The notes under the pieces were generated by a model. The model was not told the origin of the DNA. It saw only the letters and a list, made by a program, of their open reading frames with translations, and made no database searches. A stretch of 64,000 nt of DNA from Cinnamomum chago (taxonomy: Eukaryota > Streptophyta > Magnoliopsida > Laurales > Lauraceae), in the NCBI GenBank assembly GCA_038049695.1, contig CP142453.1:17302001-17366000 (forward strand), given 5' to 3'. Of the stretch, positions 12,701 to 25,504 are shown piece after piece. Numbering within the stretch: the first letter of the stretch is position 1; the number at the start of each line of letters is the position of its first letter. Both the position numbers and the translations under genes were made by a program.

Positions 12701-15700
12701 TTTCAGGCATGCATCACAGAATTTGACATGGTGGCAGCAATCAAATCTCATCAGTGCAAAACTTTTGCTAATGAAGCTTTACTGCATGTTTCAAGCCCGG
12801 ATAAGGAAGTTAAGTTAGGTAGATTGACAGTCAGCATAAAACTTTTGTCATAGCCCTCGCAACATATTTGGGACAAGGCTTTAATGATGGTGGTGGTGGT
12901 GGAGATTGTGATAACAATTGAGGGCTGAAGGGAGAGGTTGTGTGGCATCATAGTGGCCCTCCTTTTTTTTTGGGAGAAGTTGTTGGGTCCAACATGAAAA
13001 TGTGAGGTTTTTTATTGTACAGTTTTTCCGATCAAATGGAAAATGGGAGAAGGTGGAATTTTAAGGCTGTCACATGGTAAGAAAATTTCTTTCCATGAGA
13101 AATCTAATCTAAAAGGGATAGGGTGACTAAGACCGACACCTTTCTAAAATGGAGACGGTTTTGAATCTATTGAAAAAGGAAATATGGCTAGACGAGAGAA
13201 GTTTGATGAGACGGAGATCCAAAAGCAGTTTTTGCACGGAAGTGAGATCAGAATTTGGGGCCAAATGGATTCAGTATCACTTCTAATCAAGATGGTTGGA
13301 GCCCATCAAGGGACTATATTCTAGATTTCTAGTTTTCACATTCTATGGAAGAGCTAAAATTAACATAGGTTTAAAGCTGCATTCATCATAATAATTCTGA
13401 AGGAGGAGACGATGAAAACATGAAACTTTAGGCCCATTTGCTTGGTATAGTCTATTGAAAACAAATTTTTTTTTTTTATTTTTTTTATTTTGACATCTGA
13501 CAATGTCTGAAAGTATGTTGGGGATCATGAACAGTTTATCCATTTGAAGAAGCCTTCATGCGTGTAAGTAACATAAATCATGGTTGAGGTACTTGTGGTG
13601 GGCAAATATATTCGAGTTGAAAAGGAGAAAATCCCAGGGCTTGTTTGTAAGGTTGTTTTGGGGCGATAACTGTTGATGGATTGATGCCCAGTGAAAGATG
13701 GTTGATGGGTAGGTACTGCCACCTGTACCTAGGACAAAAGAGCTAAATGTGGATGGAAGTTCCAAGGAAGAACCATCACCATCAAGAATTGGATGTTCAT
13801 AAAAGATGAAAATATACAAATACAGATGCTGGTTTAGCAGTAGGACCAATAGAGATCAGGGATTTGAGTAAAAGGGAAATGTGGGTAATAATGGAAGGCC
13901 TGTGACTTTAGAAATTTCCTTTTTGATGGCAAGAAAGGAAGCTCAAGACTTCAGAAATTTCTACGGGGTCTTGAATTTAATTTAAAATAACTAGGGATCT
14001 TGAACGCATAGGAGCCCTGAGACTCTGATTTAATTCGCAGGCTATTGGCCCAATTTTTTTTACCTTGGTAGTCATACCAAGAAAGAGGAAATGCAATTCC
14101 AAATATGCCCTTTTTGTGCAATATCGAACTATATGTGTCCTTTGAAAAACACAAAGCTTACATATCAAGAATCTGTGGCCCCGATTCTTGTGGATTGCCT
14201 CCAATGATGCATCCTGATTACAAGATCCGAGTGGTGAGATGGACCTTGTGGTGCCATGGTGTGACCAGTTGAAGGTGTTGTGCCATTCTTCTGTTGGGGC
14301 CTTCTTGACCCATTGTGGTTGGAACCTCACCATGGAAAGTGTATTTGCAGGTAAAATCATGTTGACTTTTCCTTTAGCAGTAGAACAATCCATCAATAGC
14401 AAACTGATTGTGGAAGACTGGAAGATTGGTCTGGAGCTGAAGAATGAGCAAAAGATTGTTGAAAGAGAGGAGATTGCTAGAAATGTGCAGAGTTTGATAA
14501 GACTTAAAAGGGAATAAAGGCAAAAGGCTGAGAAGAGGGGAGCCAGAGAAGTTCAAGAGGCCTGTAAAAGAGCAATTGAGACGGGCGGATTATCTTATAC
14601 CAACCTGCATAGGTTCTTAAGAGGCTGTTCTTAAGAAGCATCATATTGAGTTTTCCAACACTGAAATTGGATAGTTGTCGTGGTTTGTTTACTACTGTTT
14701 TTTAGGAGGTAAGAGTCTCATCTAGTGTGTGTCTAGTAAGATCAATGGTCTTGATATTGAGCAATACCGAGGACATTTGCATTTAAATGTGTGTTGATAG
14801 ACAGGCTTTGATTTTACCGAGGAGATGCAATATCGTATAAATAGGGCATATTTGAAATTGCATTTTCTCTTTCTTGGTACGACGGCCAAGATGGTAAAAA
14901 TTTTTGGGTCAACACCCTGCCAATTAAATCAGACTGTTAGGCCTTCTGTAGGTCAAAATCCGAAAAACCTCTGTGGTTTCATAGGCAAGGGGTTTCTGTA
15001 TAGTATAAGCTACTGCAGAGGTTTGCATTTTTTTTTAATAGGAATCAAGAAACAAATTACAAACAGAAATGGTGCAAAATGGAAGTGTCTTGTTCTGATG
15101 TGTGCAGACGGAAGTCAATAAGACTGAATATTCTTCAAAAAAATTGGGGTCTTAATTAACTTTTGAGAAATGAGTTGTATGTTTGGAAGGTTTAGACTTA
15201 ATATTGTAAGAGCTCAAATGCTCTAATCAAAATTTGATTGTTTCCAGAGGTGCTCTACTAGTCTCTTACATTCAAGCATGCACAGGAAATTTCATGTTCT
15301 TTAATTTGTCTATTCAGCAGTTTAGTTCTTTGATTCTTACTGCAAGGATATATAATCTTACAAACCAACCTTCACTCAAAGTTGTAATTTGGAAATTATA
15401 CATTGAACGAGTGATGCATTACGGGGGTCCAAAAGAGGCCATGTGGGCCCAGCCATCCAACCCCGCCCTCTGGGTGCAGCCCACAGGCCCAAATTGGCTG
15501 AGAAGCTAGCTGGGCCCATCATATGGGCCCAGGGCCTCTTTTGGACTTCCGTACTGCATCAACGAGCTACTTTATAACTTTCCGTTTGGATGATGTGGCC
15601 TGTGATTTAAGTACTTCTGACTATTTTGACTTCATTTTGGTTGAGTGTGTTCAGTTTTGAGGAGTAAGATCTAAGTTAAGAGGAGCACATTGGGAATGAT

Positions 15701-16139
15701 TGAGGATAAGTAGCCAAAATTCTCCTTGGTAATGACCATCTTTGATAGTTAAGGAATTAAGGTTACAAGTGCTAGGAGGGGGCTTGGGCCCCTGGCATTG
15801 TGATTGATGGCCACATGCTTTAGTCAAATGAGCCTCCTATGACTGGTTGATGATCCATCATTGATATCCTTTCTGCCTTTCATCAATGTTATTTTTACAT
15901 TTCAATCTATTTCTTCTAGTTAAATCGGAAGGAATAGAATTTTTTTTTACTCTACAGTGTTCAGGAGTTCAGATACTCAAATAACGTGTGTTTTTTCTTT
16001 CTCGATATTATCTCCTTTAAATGATTAGTGCACTATTATAATCACTTTCAAATCATCTGTTCTGTTTCTGCCATGAAGTTGTGACCTGTTGTTTGATTGC
16101 AGATCTGAGAAAGTTGACAATTCAGAGGCCCAAAACTGA
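9765..16139 (+). CDS. eIF4B: eukaryotic translation initiation factor 4B (plant type)
   Basis: Exons 9765-10834 and 16103-16139 join to give 368 residues. The family is the plant eIF4B scaffold that stimulates the eIF4A helicase and binds RNA, eIF3 and poly(A)-binding protein in the cytosol. Seen in the protein: the N-terminal WSKPGAWALDSEE block (residues 9-21), a Lys-rich TLSLSEF segment (66-72), LPTGPRSR (99-106), two SRADE repeats (160 and 194), RPRLALQPRSVPV (253-265) and SNPFGEARPRE (286-296), all in the usual order. It is Gly/Ser/Arg-rich and probably disordered. The start has good context (gacATGGcg) below a TATA box. The donor AG|GTCTGT and acceptor TTGCAG|ATC restore codon AGA and lead to a 12-codon tail ending TGA. 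Without splicing, the frame would end at 10,871 with an unrelated tail. The 5.27-kb intron is unusual for this family and holds transposon debris. Confidence 0.92.
11528..11775. repeat. 127-bp tandem duplication inside the eIF4B intron
   Basis: Two adjacent copies about 127 bp apart share 'caatttaggacaaaa', 'actttttagtggtctaa' and 'tggtgaactgagttcaaatg'. A handful of differences indicates a fairly recent local duplication. Confidence 0.8.
14005..14942. mobile_element. candidate Mutator-like element carrying a gene fragment
   Basis: Sequence at 14005-14118 recurs in inverted orientation at 14826-14942. Both arms contain the reading 'gggcatatttg.aattgcat', then 'ctctttcttggta' and 'aattaaatcag'. 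Arms of more than 100 bp suggest Mutator-like terminal inverted repeats. Between them sits a glycosyltransferase fragment, the arrangement of a Pack-MULE. I did not find a clear 9-bp target duplication, so the outer limits are approximate. Confidence 0.55.
14176..14634 (+). pseudogene. UDP-glycosyltransferase C-terminal fragment
   Basis: The + strand encodes the end of a plant family-1 glycosyltransferase (UGT87-like). It begins near FLWIASNDAS, contains the PSPG sugar-donor box from VVPWCDQLKVLCHSS through LTHCGWNLTMES, then NSKLIVEDWKIGLELK, and ends with AREVQEACKRAIETGG and SYTNLHRFL before TAA at 14632. In-frame stops at 14215 (TGA) and 14515 (TAA) break it. The usual Asp-Gln near the end of the PSPG box reads Glu-Gln. 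The N-terminal acceptor domain, about 300 residues, is missing. It lies inside the eIF4B intron between inverted repeats, so it is most simply a transposon-captured, decayed fragment. Confidence 0.85.
15412..15560. mobile_element. MITE in the eIF4B intron with AACGAG target duplication
   Basis: The ends TGATGCATTACGGGGGTCC and GGACTTCCGTACTGCATC are inverted repeats, and the arms continue inward through AAAAGAGGCC and GGGCCCAGC. The flanks are aacgag at 15406-15411 and 15561-15566. The short length, GC-rich arms and lack of a frame make it a non-autonomous DNA transposon; the superfamily is unclear. Confidence 0.75.
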
Positions 16140-16401
16140 AGTCTGGAAGCCGCTACAAAAATGTGATAGAACAGCATGCCTTGGAAGAGCTTTCTGCAGA
16201 AGTATCGGATTAGATTTGTTATGATTTTCATTTTTCCTTTCAATTTTGCACTTCTCCCACAGGTCAGCTGTGGAATGTAAGACTGAGACAGTTTTGGTAG
16301 CTCAATTGTGGTGTTTACTTAATGAGACTGACTGTATGGACCACATTACATTTGTGTGATTTACTGTCCTGCTTATTTCGTGGAATTTGGATTTTGTGAG
16401 A

Positions 16402-16625
16402 TGGTGGGTTTTGGCTGTTATTTTATTTTAGTAAATGTTAGGAGATATGTGGAAGAGAAATATTTGTTTGTTAATGGTATTTGTTTGAAACATAATGGGT
16501 AGTTTGTGATCTTCCTTGGTGGGTTTTGGCTGCTATTTTATTTTAGTAAACGTTAGGAGACAGATGTGGAAGAGAATTGTTTGTTTGTTAAATGGTATTT
16601 GTGTGAAACATAATGTGCCTAGTTA
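16402..16625. repeat. 115-bp tandem duplication downstream of eIF4B
   Basis: 'tggtgggttttggctg' followed by 'attttattttagtaaa' occurs at 16402 and again at 16517; the copies also share 'tggtatttgt.tgaaacataatg'. It starts about 260 bp past the eIF4B stop and may overlap the end of the transcript. Confidence 0.8.
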
Positions 16626-18741
16626 AATTTTGGGTTTAGAGACCATTTCTAGAAAGCTGGGTTTCAATTTCCATCTTCTAATCGACAAAGTTCTGTGATC
16701 AGTTTAGAGCCCATTTCTGGTGTACATTGAAATTAGGATTCCAACCACCAGCAACACAAATATTGTCCATGAGGGCATTTGGAATATAGTCTGTTCAGTT
16801 TGATTTTGGTTTCTTTACCCCGACTGGCTAACCCTTCCTGCTTAAAATTCTGACCTACAATAAAATAAATGAGAATTTGAGAGCTTAAGAGTAGTGTTCT
16901 GTTGATCTAAACATTCTCTCTGTTGCGTGCGCGCGGGGCTGTGTCTTGGGTCCAGCCCCCTTGGCTGAGGTATAAAAAATAAAAAAAAAACACATTCTCT
17001 GGTGGGTAGTCAACAAGGAGCTCTTCGTTTCTTATGATTCAAGAGAAAATGGGGTATGTGGGTTGCTCTTGTTGACTTAACATGGGGAAATGGAGGCACT
17101 TGAATCCATCCTTTCTAGTAGTACAAATGAATCTATGTATGATGCAGATTGCTAGAATCATGTGAAACATGCATGCATAGATTGAGACCTCCTGGGCCTT
17201 GGTGTTGCCATAAGATTTTGAGTTTTTTCTATAAGATTTTGAGTTTTTTCTGCTCAGAAAGCAAATGTGAAGAAATTGACTGATGGAAACATCTTCATTT
17301 CTAAATTTTTGTGGACCTTGTGGCTACTTTTGAGATCCATTTCTAATACACACTCAGGTCCTAGCAGCAGCTTCTGCCTTGTTTGTGGTGCAGATAACCA
17401 CTAGCAGGCTAGGGTGTTTATGTGCTGAGTTGAAAGGTCGTAGACCCATTGCGGTAGTTATATTTGAACTGCTTACATGAAGGCTGAAGGCTACAGAGTA
17501 CCAATTGAAGGCTTTTGATCCTCTTAACCATTTTTGGATCAAGAGACGATCGCCCCTTCACACTGGATGGGTGCACTGGGTTAGTTTCAAACATTGCGAC
17601 AAATTCATGATGCATCTGTGTCGCGACTGGTATGACTGTCTTAGTGGTCTCATGTTTCTGGGATATGAGGAACTTGCTGCAGCTTAGCTACTCCAGATAT
17701 ATTTGAGTTCATCAATCACAAAAGGGTTTTAGATTAATCCCTAGAATATGATGAAACAAGGGCAAAGATATTATGCTGGCGCAGTTCTACTTCAAACTTT
17801 TGCCAGAAATCAGTAATTGTTGCATCCAAAACCATTACCTAACGGGTGTCTCAAGTCAAACCTGTTGAATGAAATGAAAGATACTTTTTTGTTTCTCAGT
17901 GGGGCATTGAAATTTCCAACTAAGGAGGTGGGGATATGAAGGGTGGAAAAATGTTCAGCACTGTAAATTTTTACTGTGTTATTACCTTTTCAACCTGAAT
18001 GAGAGCCGTTGGAATGAGTCAGTGTGGGGCAGTTTTGGCCGATAGTAAAAATGGCTTCTGAGAGAATGTTTCTTGTTCCATGTAACCGATTTTTCCTTAT
18101 TCCATGCATCACCTTTTGTGGTTTTCATTTTTGAGGTAGAAAGTATTATTTACAATTTTGCAGATGGCGAATCTAGACCAAGAGGTAGAAGATCATTTTC
18201 TGTGGTCTTAATCGACAAAGCATGTAACTGTAGTTGATCTTTTTTGCACTATCAACAGAAAACTGAAATCCATAGTCCTGTTTAGAATGCCTCAGAAACT
18301 GTTGCACCAACATGCTCTTAGTGCCCCCTTAAATGGGGTCATGTTCTCAAAGGTTTAGGGCAGAGGGGCTTATGGGCTGTGTATCCAAGCCCAGTTTGTT
18401 ATTTACTGGGATTAAGAGAGGGTCTGGTTCCAATCCATAAGCCTTAAACCGAGGCCTAAGCTGGCCCATTTGCAATATATATGTGTGTGCGCCTGCGCGC
18501 ATTAGTGCAATGCACGAGTCAGTTTGTACTGGCCTTTAAGCATAAAATGGCACAGAACCAGCACATTTTACATCATAGGTTCCAAAACACAACCCGAATC
18601 CTGCCCAACTGGGCTGGGTTCATATAGCATTCAAGCTGGCATGGCCCTTGAAGACCTGTATGACTATTAGGGCCTGTCTGGATTCATGTGCGACACACCA
18701 GTTACATATGCGCTGTGAATGATCTGTAATGTTTGCGCCTG

Positions 18742-18742
<1 letters not shown>

Positions 18743-18803
<61 letters not shown>
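18743..18803. repeat. (CT)n microsatellite
   Basis: An uninterrupted CT dinucleotide array of about 30 units. Confidence 0.95.
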
Positions 18804-18806
<3 letters not shown>

Positions 18807-19174
18807 GGCATTGCATTTTATTTCTGCAGAAACTTTAATTATGGTGGAAATGAAACTTCATTTCTATGTGTTTTTGGTGTTGGTGGAATAGAAAATCTCA
18901 GTTTATGATTTTACTTTAGAGGAATTCCTGGATGGATTCTCTTTTGTACTTGATCATCCAAAAATTCCACCAAAAAGTAAAGAGGTTGGAATTTTAAAAT
19001 TCTGAATAGGGCATTTGAGACCTTTTAGGTGCCCGAGATTTTAAAATTCTTGAAAAGAAATATGGCATTTGCAAATAGGGACAAGCCATCACGTCATGTA
19101 CAAAAAAACCCAACACCTCAAATTCTTGTAGAAATGCTAGTAAAGAAATGGGTTAGGATTTTAAGAAGATTTAG

Positions 19175-19178
<4 letters not shown>

Positions 19179-19208
<30 letters not shown>
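19179..19208. repeat. (AT)n microsatellite
   Basis: An uninterrupted AT dinucleotide array of about 15 units. Confidence 0.95.
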
Positions 19209-19210
<2 letters not shown>

Positions 19211-20139
19211 TGTGATATATTCAGCTGACGCAGGGGACTCGGCAGTTCTTTTCAATAAAAACCTTTTGAGATTGCTGTTTCTTTTTTCACTTTGAAAGAA
19301 GTTGAAAAGGCTCTTCATTTCTTTGTATGTGAGTTGCCCTTATTGAATGGATACTGGCAAATGGAGGCACTTGATTTCATGCTTTTTAGTGGTAATATAA
19401 ATGACTGTGTATGATGCAGAATGCTACAAAGAATTTTAAGAGACACTAGTACTAAAATAAAATCACCTCCCTTTATCAAGGGAAAGGGTCCCAATTTATA
19501 AAAAAAGAAAACATAAGAAGAAATTTAAAATTCAAATGTCTTTTCTAGGCCTGTTTAGTTACAAGCATTTGAGGATATGTTGTTCAAAGCGACTACATTT
19601 CTATCAGGAATTCCCAACCTATATGCTCTCAACCAAATAGAGCATTAATATCTCCATCTTCTTTAAACCAATCTCTATCAACATAACAAATATGCTTAGA
19701 CTAATGTGAAAAATGAGGCAAACCTTCTAGGCCTTGAGGGTCCACATTTTTATCATCTTAGATCAAAGTTTAGAAATGAATGATGAGACCTTTAGAGACT
19801 TCTATATATCATCTTCCCTGATTGGTGGTCCAAGGAAGCTCCCTCGTACTTCACACGGTCAGAGTTGGGTTTTTGGGGTTGGACATAAAGCTTTTGTAGT
19901 AATCTTTACTCATGTGTGGTCACATGACTTGTATTTTCTCTTGCCCTCATTTGGGACCATAGACTTGCATGTTCTCTGACGTAACGCAGATGTTTATGGA
20001 AATGAGTGTACTATGGTTTGTAAACTTGGAACAAATCAAGTTGTTTTATATATCCCCATGTGCACCAAGTTTTTGGTCATAGTGAATGCTTATTTTATAC
20101 CATTGTTTGGTTCAGAATCCTAAATGTGAACTAGAATTA

Positions 20140-20950
20140 ATGCTGTCAATGGGTATATGATTCAATTGACTACCCCAAGTCTTTGATTGGATTAGTATCC
20201 GATACTGAAGTTATTTTTAGATCCAGGAGACACTTGAATTTTTTATTCAAAATTTCAGATCCAAACATGTTTGACTAACTTTGCTATTGACCTACCAGTG
20301 GCTATCAAATAATAACTTGTTTTTTCTTAGAAAATGAATAATATATGTCATTACCCTTATAAATCAAATGCTAGGAAAATTAGATAATGATTATATTGGT
20401 TATATATTATGCTTTCTTAGGATCTGTTTTACTAAGGTGTGTAATCATTTTCTATGAAAGTGAACACCATTTGATGGGGTATTTGTAGATCTTCTTCGCC
20501 TTTAATTATTCGATCTAACCCGAATGATTGGAAACGGTAATTAGAATCTGTAAGAATTCAATATCTAGAAAACAAGTGGACTCAAAGGATCTGAGTGTTT
20601 CAGGTCAAAATCCAGATTCATGAGTGTTTCAACTTGAGGATCCAAAAGCAGAAGCAAATATGGTTGTGTATTGATTATTGAAAAGATAGAAGTTTTAAAG
20701 GTCTGTAGCTTGGATCATAAGGTCCTTTTGAATGCTTATAGAGCTTAAATCATCAAGGGATGTCGATGTTACACTCAAATACCAAGTCTCAGTTCTCATC
20801 CAGAATCTATATCTGTGATCCTCTCCATTTTATAGTTGATTTTGGATCTATATCCAACACACCATGCCCTTCTTGGATCTAGATCCGGAGACAGATCCAT
20901 ATGGAACTTACACCATTGTTTCGTTCTCGACCGATCCATTTACATCCCTA
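20140..20950. mobile_element. probable TAGGGATG-type hAT relic
   Basis: The right end CCATTTACATCCCTA is the reverse of the TAGGGATGTAAATGG terminus common in plant hAT MITEs. The left end, near 'atgctgtcaatggg', is a degraded match. The interior repeats 'gatctagatccgga'-type words and has no transposase frame. Confidence 0.35.
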
Positions 20951-22038
20951 AATAAAACTTCATTATTGTCGCCTTCTATATTTTATTTTTGTTGTTCTTA
21001 TTTCATCAAAACACTCAAAATAAAAAAGATTTGAAATGAAAAGACTTGAAAATTTTTCTTGCTTTAACAATTTTGCAAAATGTTAAAAACCAGCTAAAAA
21101 AATTGAAATACTATTCTAGGATTGATGTATGGATAAATATGTAAAGGCTTTGGGTTTTCTATGTATTCAAAACCGTGTTCTTAAATCATGCAACAGACAG
21201 TCGTCAATATAGAAGGAGATTGATTAACAATGATAAGATGTGTACATCCAAAAAAAAAAAAGAAGAGATCATTAGCTATGGGAAAACAGGAAAAAGGAAG
21301 ACAGATGGGAAAACAGGAAGCATTGGAGAAGAATCTGAACTTTGGTTCTTAGCCCTGCCCCTGGATCCAAGTCATTGAAATAGACAATGAAGCTAAACAC
21401 CATCAATAATCGCCTAGGATGGGATTGCTGGCAATGTCCAGTCAATTTAATTTTCTGTAAAAGTGAACAATATTTTCAATGGAACATAGAAAGCTGTTTT
21501 TTTTTTTTTTTTGTTTTTTTTTTAAATCAATTTGGCACAGTCAATGTTCAATGCAAATGAATGAAAGCATGTGGGGCCATAGGCATATGGTCTAGCACAC
21601 CTCACACCAAACTGCTGTTGGGAGTTCCACTTGTTCATGTTTGTTGTAGGTTTGGTTTTTTAAGAGCTCAGGTTCTAAGTTTCTAGACAAAGGGGTGGCC
21701 ATGTGTGAAAAAATGCAGGGAAGATGGATGCAATTTTACAAAGACGAAGGGGGTATTCAAAATACAAAATTGGGGTCTGGCTCCCCTTGTTCTCAAGACT
21801 TTAGTTATTTACACATTTAGATTGCAGTTTTCTTGTGATTAATTGACTCCATAATCTAGTTGTGGACCAATGATTGTGAAATTCACAACAAATTTCCAAG
21901 GTGGGATTATACCTCTAATCCACTGGATCCCAACAATAAAGCCTCACCTTGGATGCAACTTGGTTCAAAAAAATAAAAAAACCTTAAATAACCAATGAGG
22001 AAAGTGAACAAATGAGGGGTCAAAACAATAGTTACACT

Positions 22039-22186
22039 CAGCAGCGGACCTAGGATTTTTATTTGGGTAGTGCGAACAATAGACAAGTTCAAAAGTTAGA
22101 TAAAAAAAAAAGAATGTTATTTAAGAAAATTTTCGAACCTCACGGGCACGGTCGCACCCGCATGGCTACATATAGGTCCGCCCCTG
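22039..22186. mobile_element. short hAT-like MITE
   Basis: The ends CAGCAGCGGACCTA and TAGGTCCGCCCCTG are inverted repeats with one mismatch; CAG..GCGG is a typical hAT terminus. The 148-bp length has no room for a transposase. The flanking 8 bp do not match, so the insertion is old or one end has changed. Confidence 0.6.
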
Positions 22187-22803
22187 GACTAATACTCATG
22201 CAATATGATGACTTTTTCTTTAAGGAATTTAGATTTTTAATAGGCAGGCTCCATTTAAAAGCCTCGTCAAAGTTCAAAGCTAATAGGATGCAGGCCCATG
22301 TAGCCATCTCATTGCCAAATCAATATATTATAACAACAAACTGAAGTCTTTGAGAATTGCAAGTAAAACAAGTTCATGTCACTACCATCTTACCTATGAT
22401 TAAAAATAAAAAAATTAAAAACCCTTTAACTATTCCTTTTGACACTTCAAGTAGGGGAAATCCCTTTGGGCTTTTCCTCTAGAAATACCAAGTACAGAAT
22501 TTACAATAAAGGCCAAAGGGTCTATAGTCTGCTAAAATATTTCCAGGTCAACTTACTCGTACAAAAAGTCTTCGTAGGAACCTGCCTTGTAATGAAGGAT
22601 GAGTACCAAACAATGGTTCTTCTCCCATAAGATTGCTGACTACTTTTTGTTCTAAGCCATTCATTTGACTTCCAACATGGTGGTTGGGTTTATCAGCAAC
22701 TCAAGACCCATACATGCCCACCGACTCAGGGTAATTCAGCATGTGCTGTTGAGCCCACTTTTCATCATGGCTCAATGGGAACATTTACATCGCCTGTATT
22801 GAT

Positions 22804-22887
22804 GATATTTACTGTTGGATTGAACCATGGAAATTGTGTAGAAATTAATAAAGCATCGTGTTGTGATTCAATCTAACAGTAAATATC
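22804..22887. repeat. 21-bp inverted repeat
   Basis: Arms 22804-22824 and 22867-22887 pair at 20 of 21 positions (GATATTTACTGTTGGATTGA on the left). The loop is 42 bases. This is probably the core of a small foldback element. Confidence 0.7.
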
Positions 22888-22971
22888 ACCTCCATAAAAG
22901 TGATGATTGAACCCATCAGTTGGGTTGCAAATGCGATTATTCAAGTTTTGTGTTGACTCTTCTTACTTTTA

Positions 22972-23263
22972 GGCTCTGTTTCTTTAGTGGAATTTTTGCC
23001 AGTAATTCACCATGTCCAGGAATTCATTTCTGGACATGATGTTACAGGTTGTCCAATGAAATTTATAAATTTCATGTTTCTTTACTAGTATTTTTGGATT
23101 CCAACTACATGAAAGATCTCTTTTTAACATTTGGAAATTCAGGAATTTCACTTCCTTTATATTTTGGTGGAATTCCTGGATGCTTAAGCCCAAAGGAGCA
23201 TCAAGGAATTCCACCTTGTTTGAGATTCCGGAATTCCTGAAATTTGAGTAAAGAAATTGGCCC
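22972..23263. mobile_element. Tourist-like (PIF/Harbinger) MITE
   Basis: The ends GGCTCTGTTTCTTTAGT and AGTAAAGAAATTGGCCC form imperfect inverted repeats. TTA flanks both sides (22969-22971 and 23264-23266), the usual 3-bp target of this superfamily. The 292-bp length and repeated 'ggaattcc' words fit a MITE. Confidence 0.7.
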
Positions 23264-25504
23264 TTAGGTTGAGATTGGGTTGATCGTTGACATTTCTAAT
23301 CTAATGATTAAATAGGGCTATACTGTTGGGATGTCCCACTCACATCCCACATTGCCTAAGTAATAGGTTTCACGTGTTTTAATCTAATACATATATGAGC
23401 CTTTCACTTATCAGCTTAAGCTTTTGAGTTGGTTGGTATATGGTTTCCTACATTAGATGATAATCCATTAAACGAAGCCGAACCCATACTTACTAGTCTG
23501 TGGTGGTTAACCTTAAACTTCCTGGTTGGATTTGGTTTGAACAATATATTAGTTGGTTTTAGGTTTTAGCCTTTACATGTTACTCAAGCTCAACCAAATT
23601 AACCCGATCCCACACATTGCTACTTCTAATAGAGAAACTCATTGTTTTCCACTTGATCCAAATCATAAACCCCTTATAGACAGATTTGACCCAATTGCAT
23701 ATACCAATGAGCAATGGTACAGGTACACGAGTATATTTAAACAGAACTTCTTGAACAAAATCATTTTTTCATTCAAGATACATTATAAAGTATATCCAAC
23801 TTGCAATAGTAAACAATAATTAACAAAAAAGATTAAGTCAAAGCTCTGCTATGAATACATCATGAGATAATGTTGTGTGAAGTGAGTATGTGGTATTTAT
23901 TGAGCTGCCAGATTGTGTGTTAGGTTTTGAGAACTACTTGATCAAATGGACAGAGAAACAGCATGATAGAGTCAAGCCAAACATGTTCTGAGTCTTTCTT
24001 TTCTTTTCTTTTTATCACCACATCCTATAAAAATAAAAATATTCTCATCACATCAAACGGTTGGATCACTTCCACACAATAAGGTGATATGAGTGATATT
24101 CCTTGACATGTTTATGGAAGTAAAAGAGTCCATACTGTAATTCATTCTAGAGCATGGTTTTAAAACACTAGTGTTAAAAGCCATAATAGTAGATGCCAAT
24201 TTCGAATGGTTTAAAATTCTATTTTTACCATGGTTATGTTGAGGTTGACGTCCACCCTCGCTCCCGAACAGTTATAATTGTGGTCGACACCTCGCCCTCA
24301 CCATAAAACTGTTGTTGTGCCGTTTTCCATCACCAATGAGTTTTGAGATAAGTGGTAGCTCAATAGAGTGTAAGATCCTCCATGTTATTTTACAGTTTGT
24401 TGTCTTATTTACTTATGAAACACTTTAAAACCAATTTCAAATGAAGATTCACAATACTTTTAAAATTCTTCAAATAATTTTAATTTGCTTCCTTTCAATT
24501 TAGAAAGTAAAAAACAATTCAAAATACGAGTCCAACCAATTTATTGGCTGATAAAAAAAATGGTGTTGGATGATATAATGTCTGAAACCATGTCTTAAAA
24601 CCATGTTCAAGTGTGAATATGATCTATATATGAATGACATTGAATATCATCAATATACTTAAGTGATGTGCTTATCACTTCCCACTGGAGGAGAACAAGG
24701 ACAGCAATTTGCCACCTTTAGTTACTGTTCCATCATATAGATTTGACTTGACCATGTCCTATTTATGATAAAGGTCCTCCGATTGTGCTCATCTACATCA
24801 ATGTCTTGGCCTTAGTTACAATTCAACACATTGAGGCCTATTTAACCTTAGCTAGGCATATGGAATTATGGATACCGATGATCTTATGCTCACATTTAAA
24901 TTCTGTTGACTGTAGCCAAAATCTATCTATTGTGGCTGACCTTTTGCTTTATCTAACTCGCTCTTGAATCTTAGGATTTTCTATTGTAGGCCATGGACCA
25001 AGTTCCACCCCAATCATTATTTTTTAACTATATGATCATGTTATTGTTTTTACACAAAATCAATTCAACAGTATATACCACTTTGATTTATCTTATCAGG
25101 CAAAAACGAAGCCCGTAAATTAGTTGCAATCAATAGCACCAAATCACTCAACATAAACAACCTTAGATTCAACTCAAATTAATCAGAATCAACACCTTTG
25201 GCTTTAATCCGGCAGTGGGGTAGGGTTTTATGTACTACTGTTCGCCAAACCCCCATTCTTTCTCGATCTAACTCAGTCATATTACATCATTCTCAATGAA
25301 AAGTAGCAACCAAAATCTCAATTCAATCCGAGTTAGTTTGCCATAAAGTTCAATTGACGAACCTTTTTAAAATGAGATGATATATCGATGCAAATTCTTA
25401 TTTATGCATAGATAAATACATATATTTTGGAGATGACAATGACTTGCAAATTTGAAACAGTTATATCAAAAGCCCACTTAGGTCAATCAAATCAATTCAT
25501 CCCC

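Noticed and set aside
18620..18811. Frame encoding alternating Arg-Glu
   Set aside because: It is a translation of a (CT)n microsatellite; the same holds for Ser-Leu and His-Thr frames at 61.6 and 63.4 kb.
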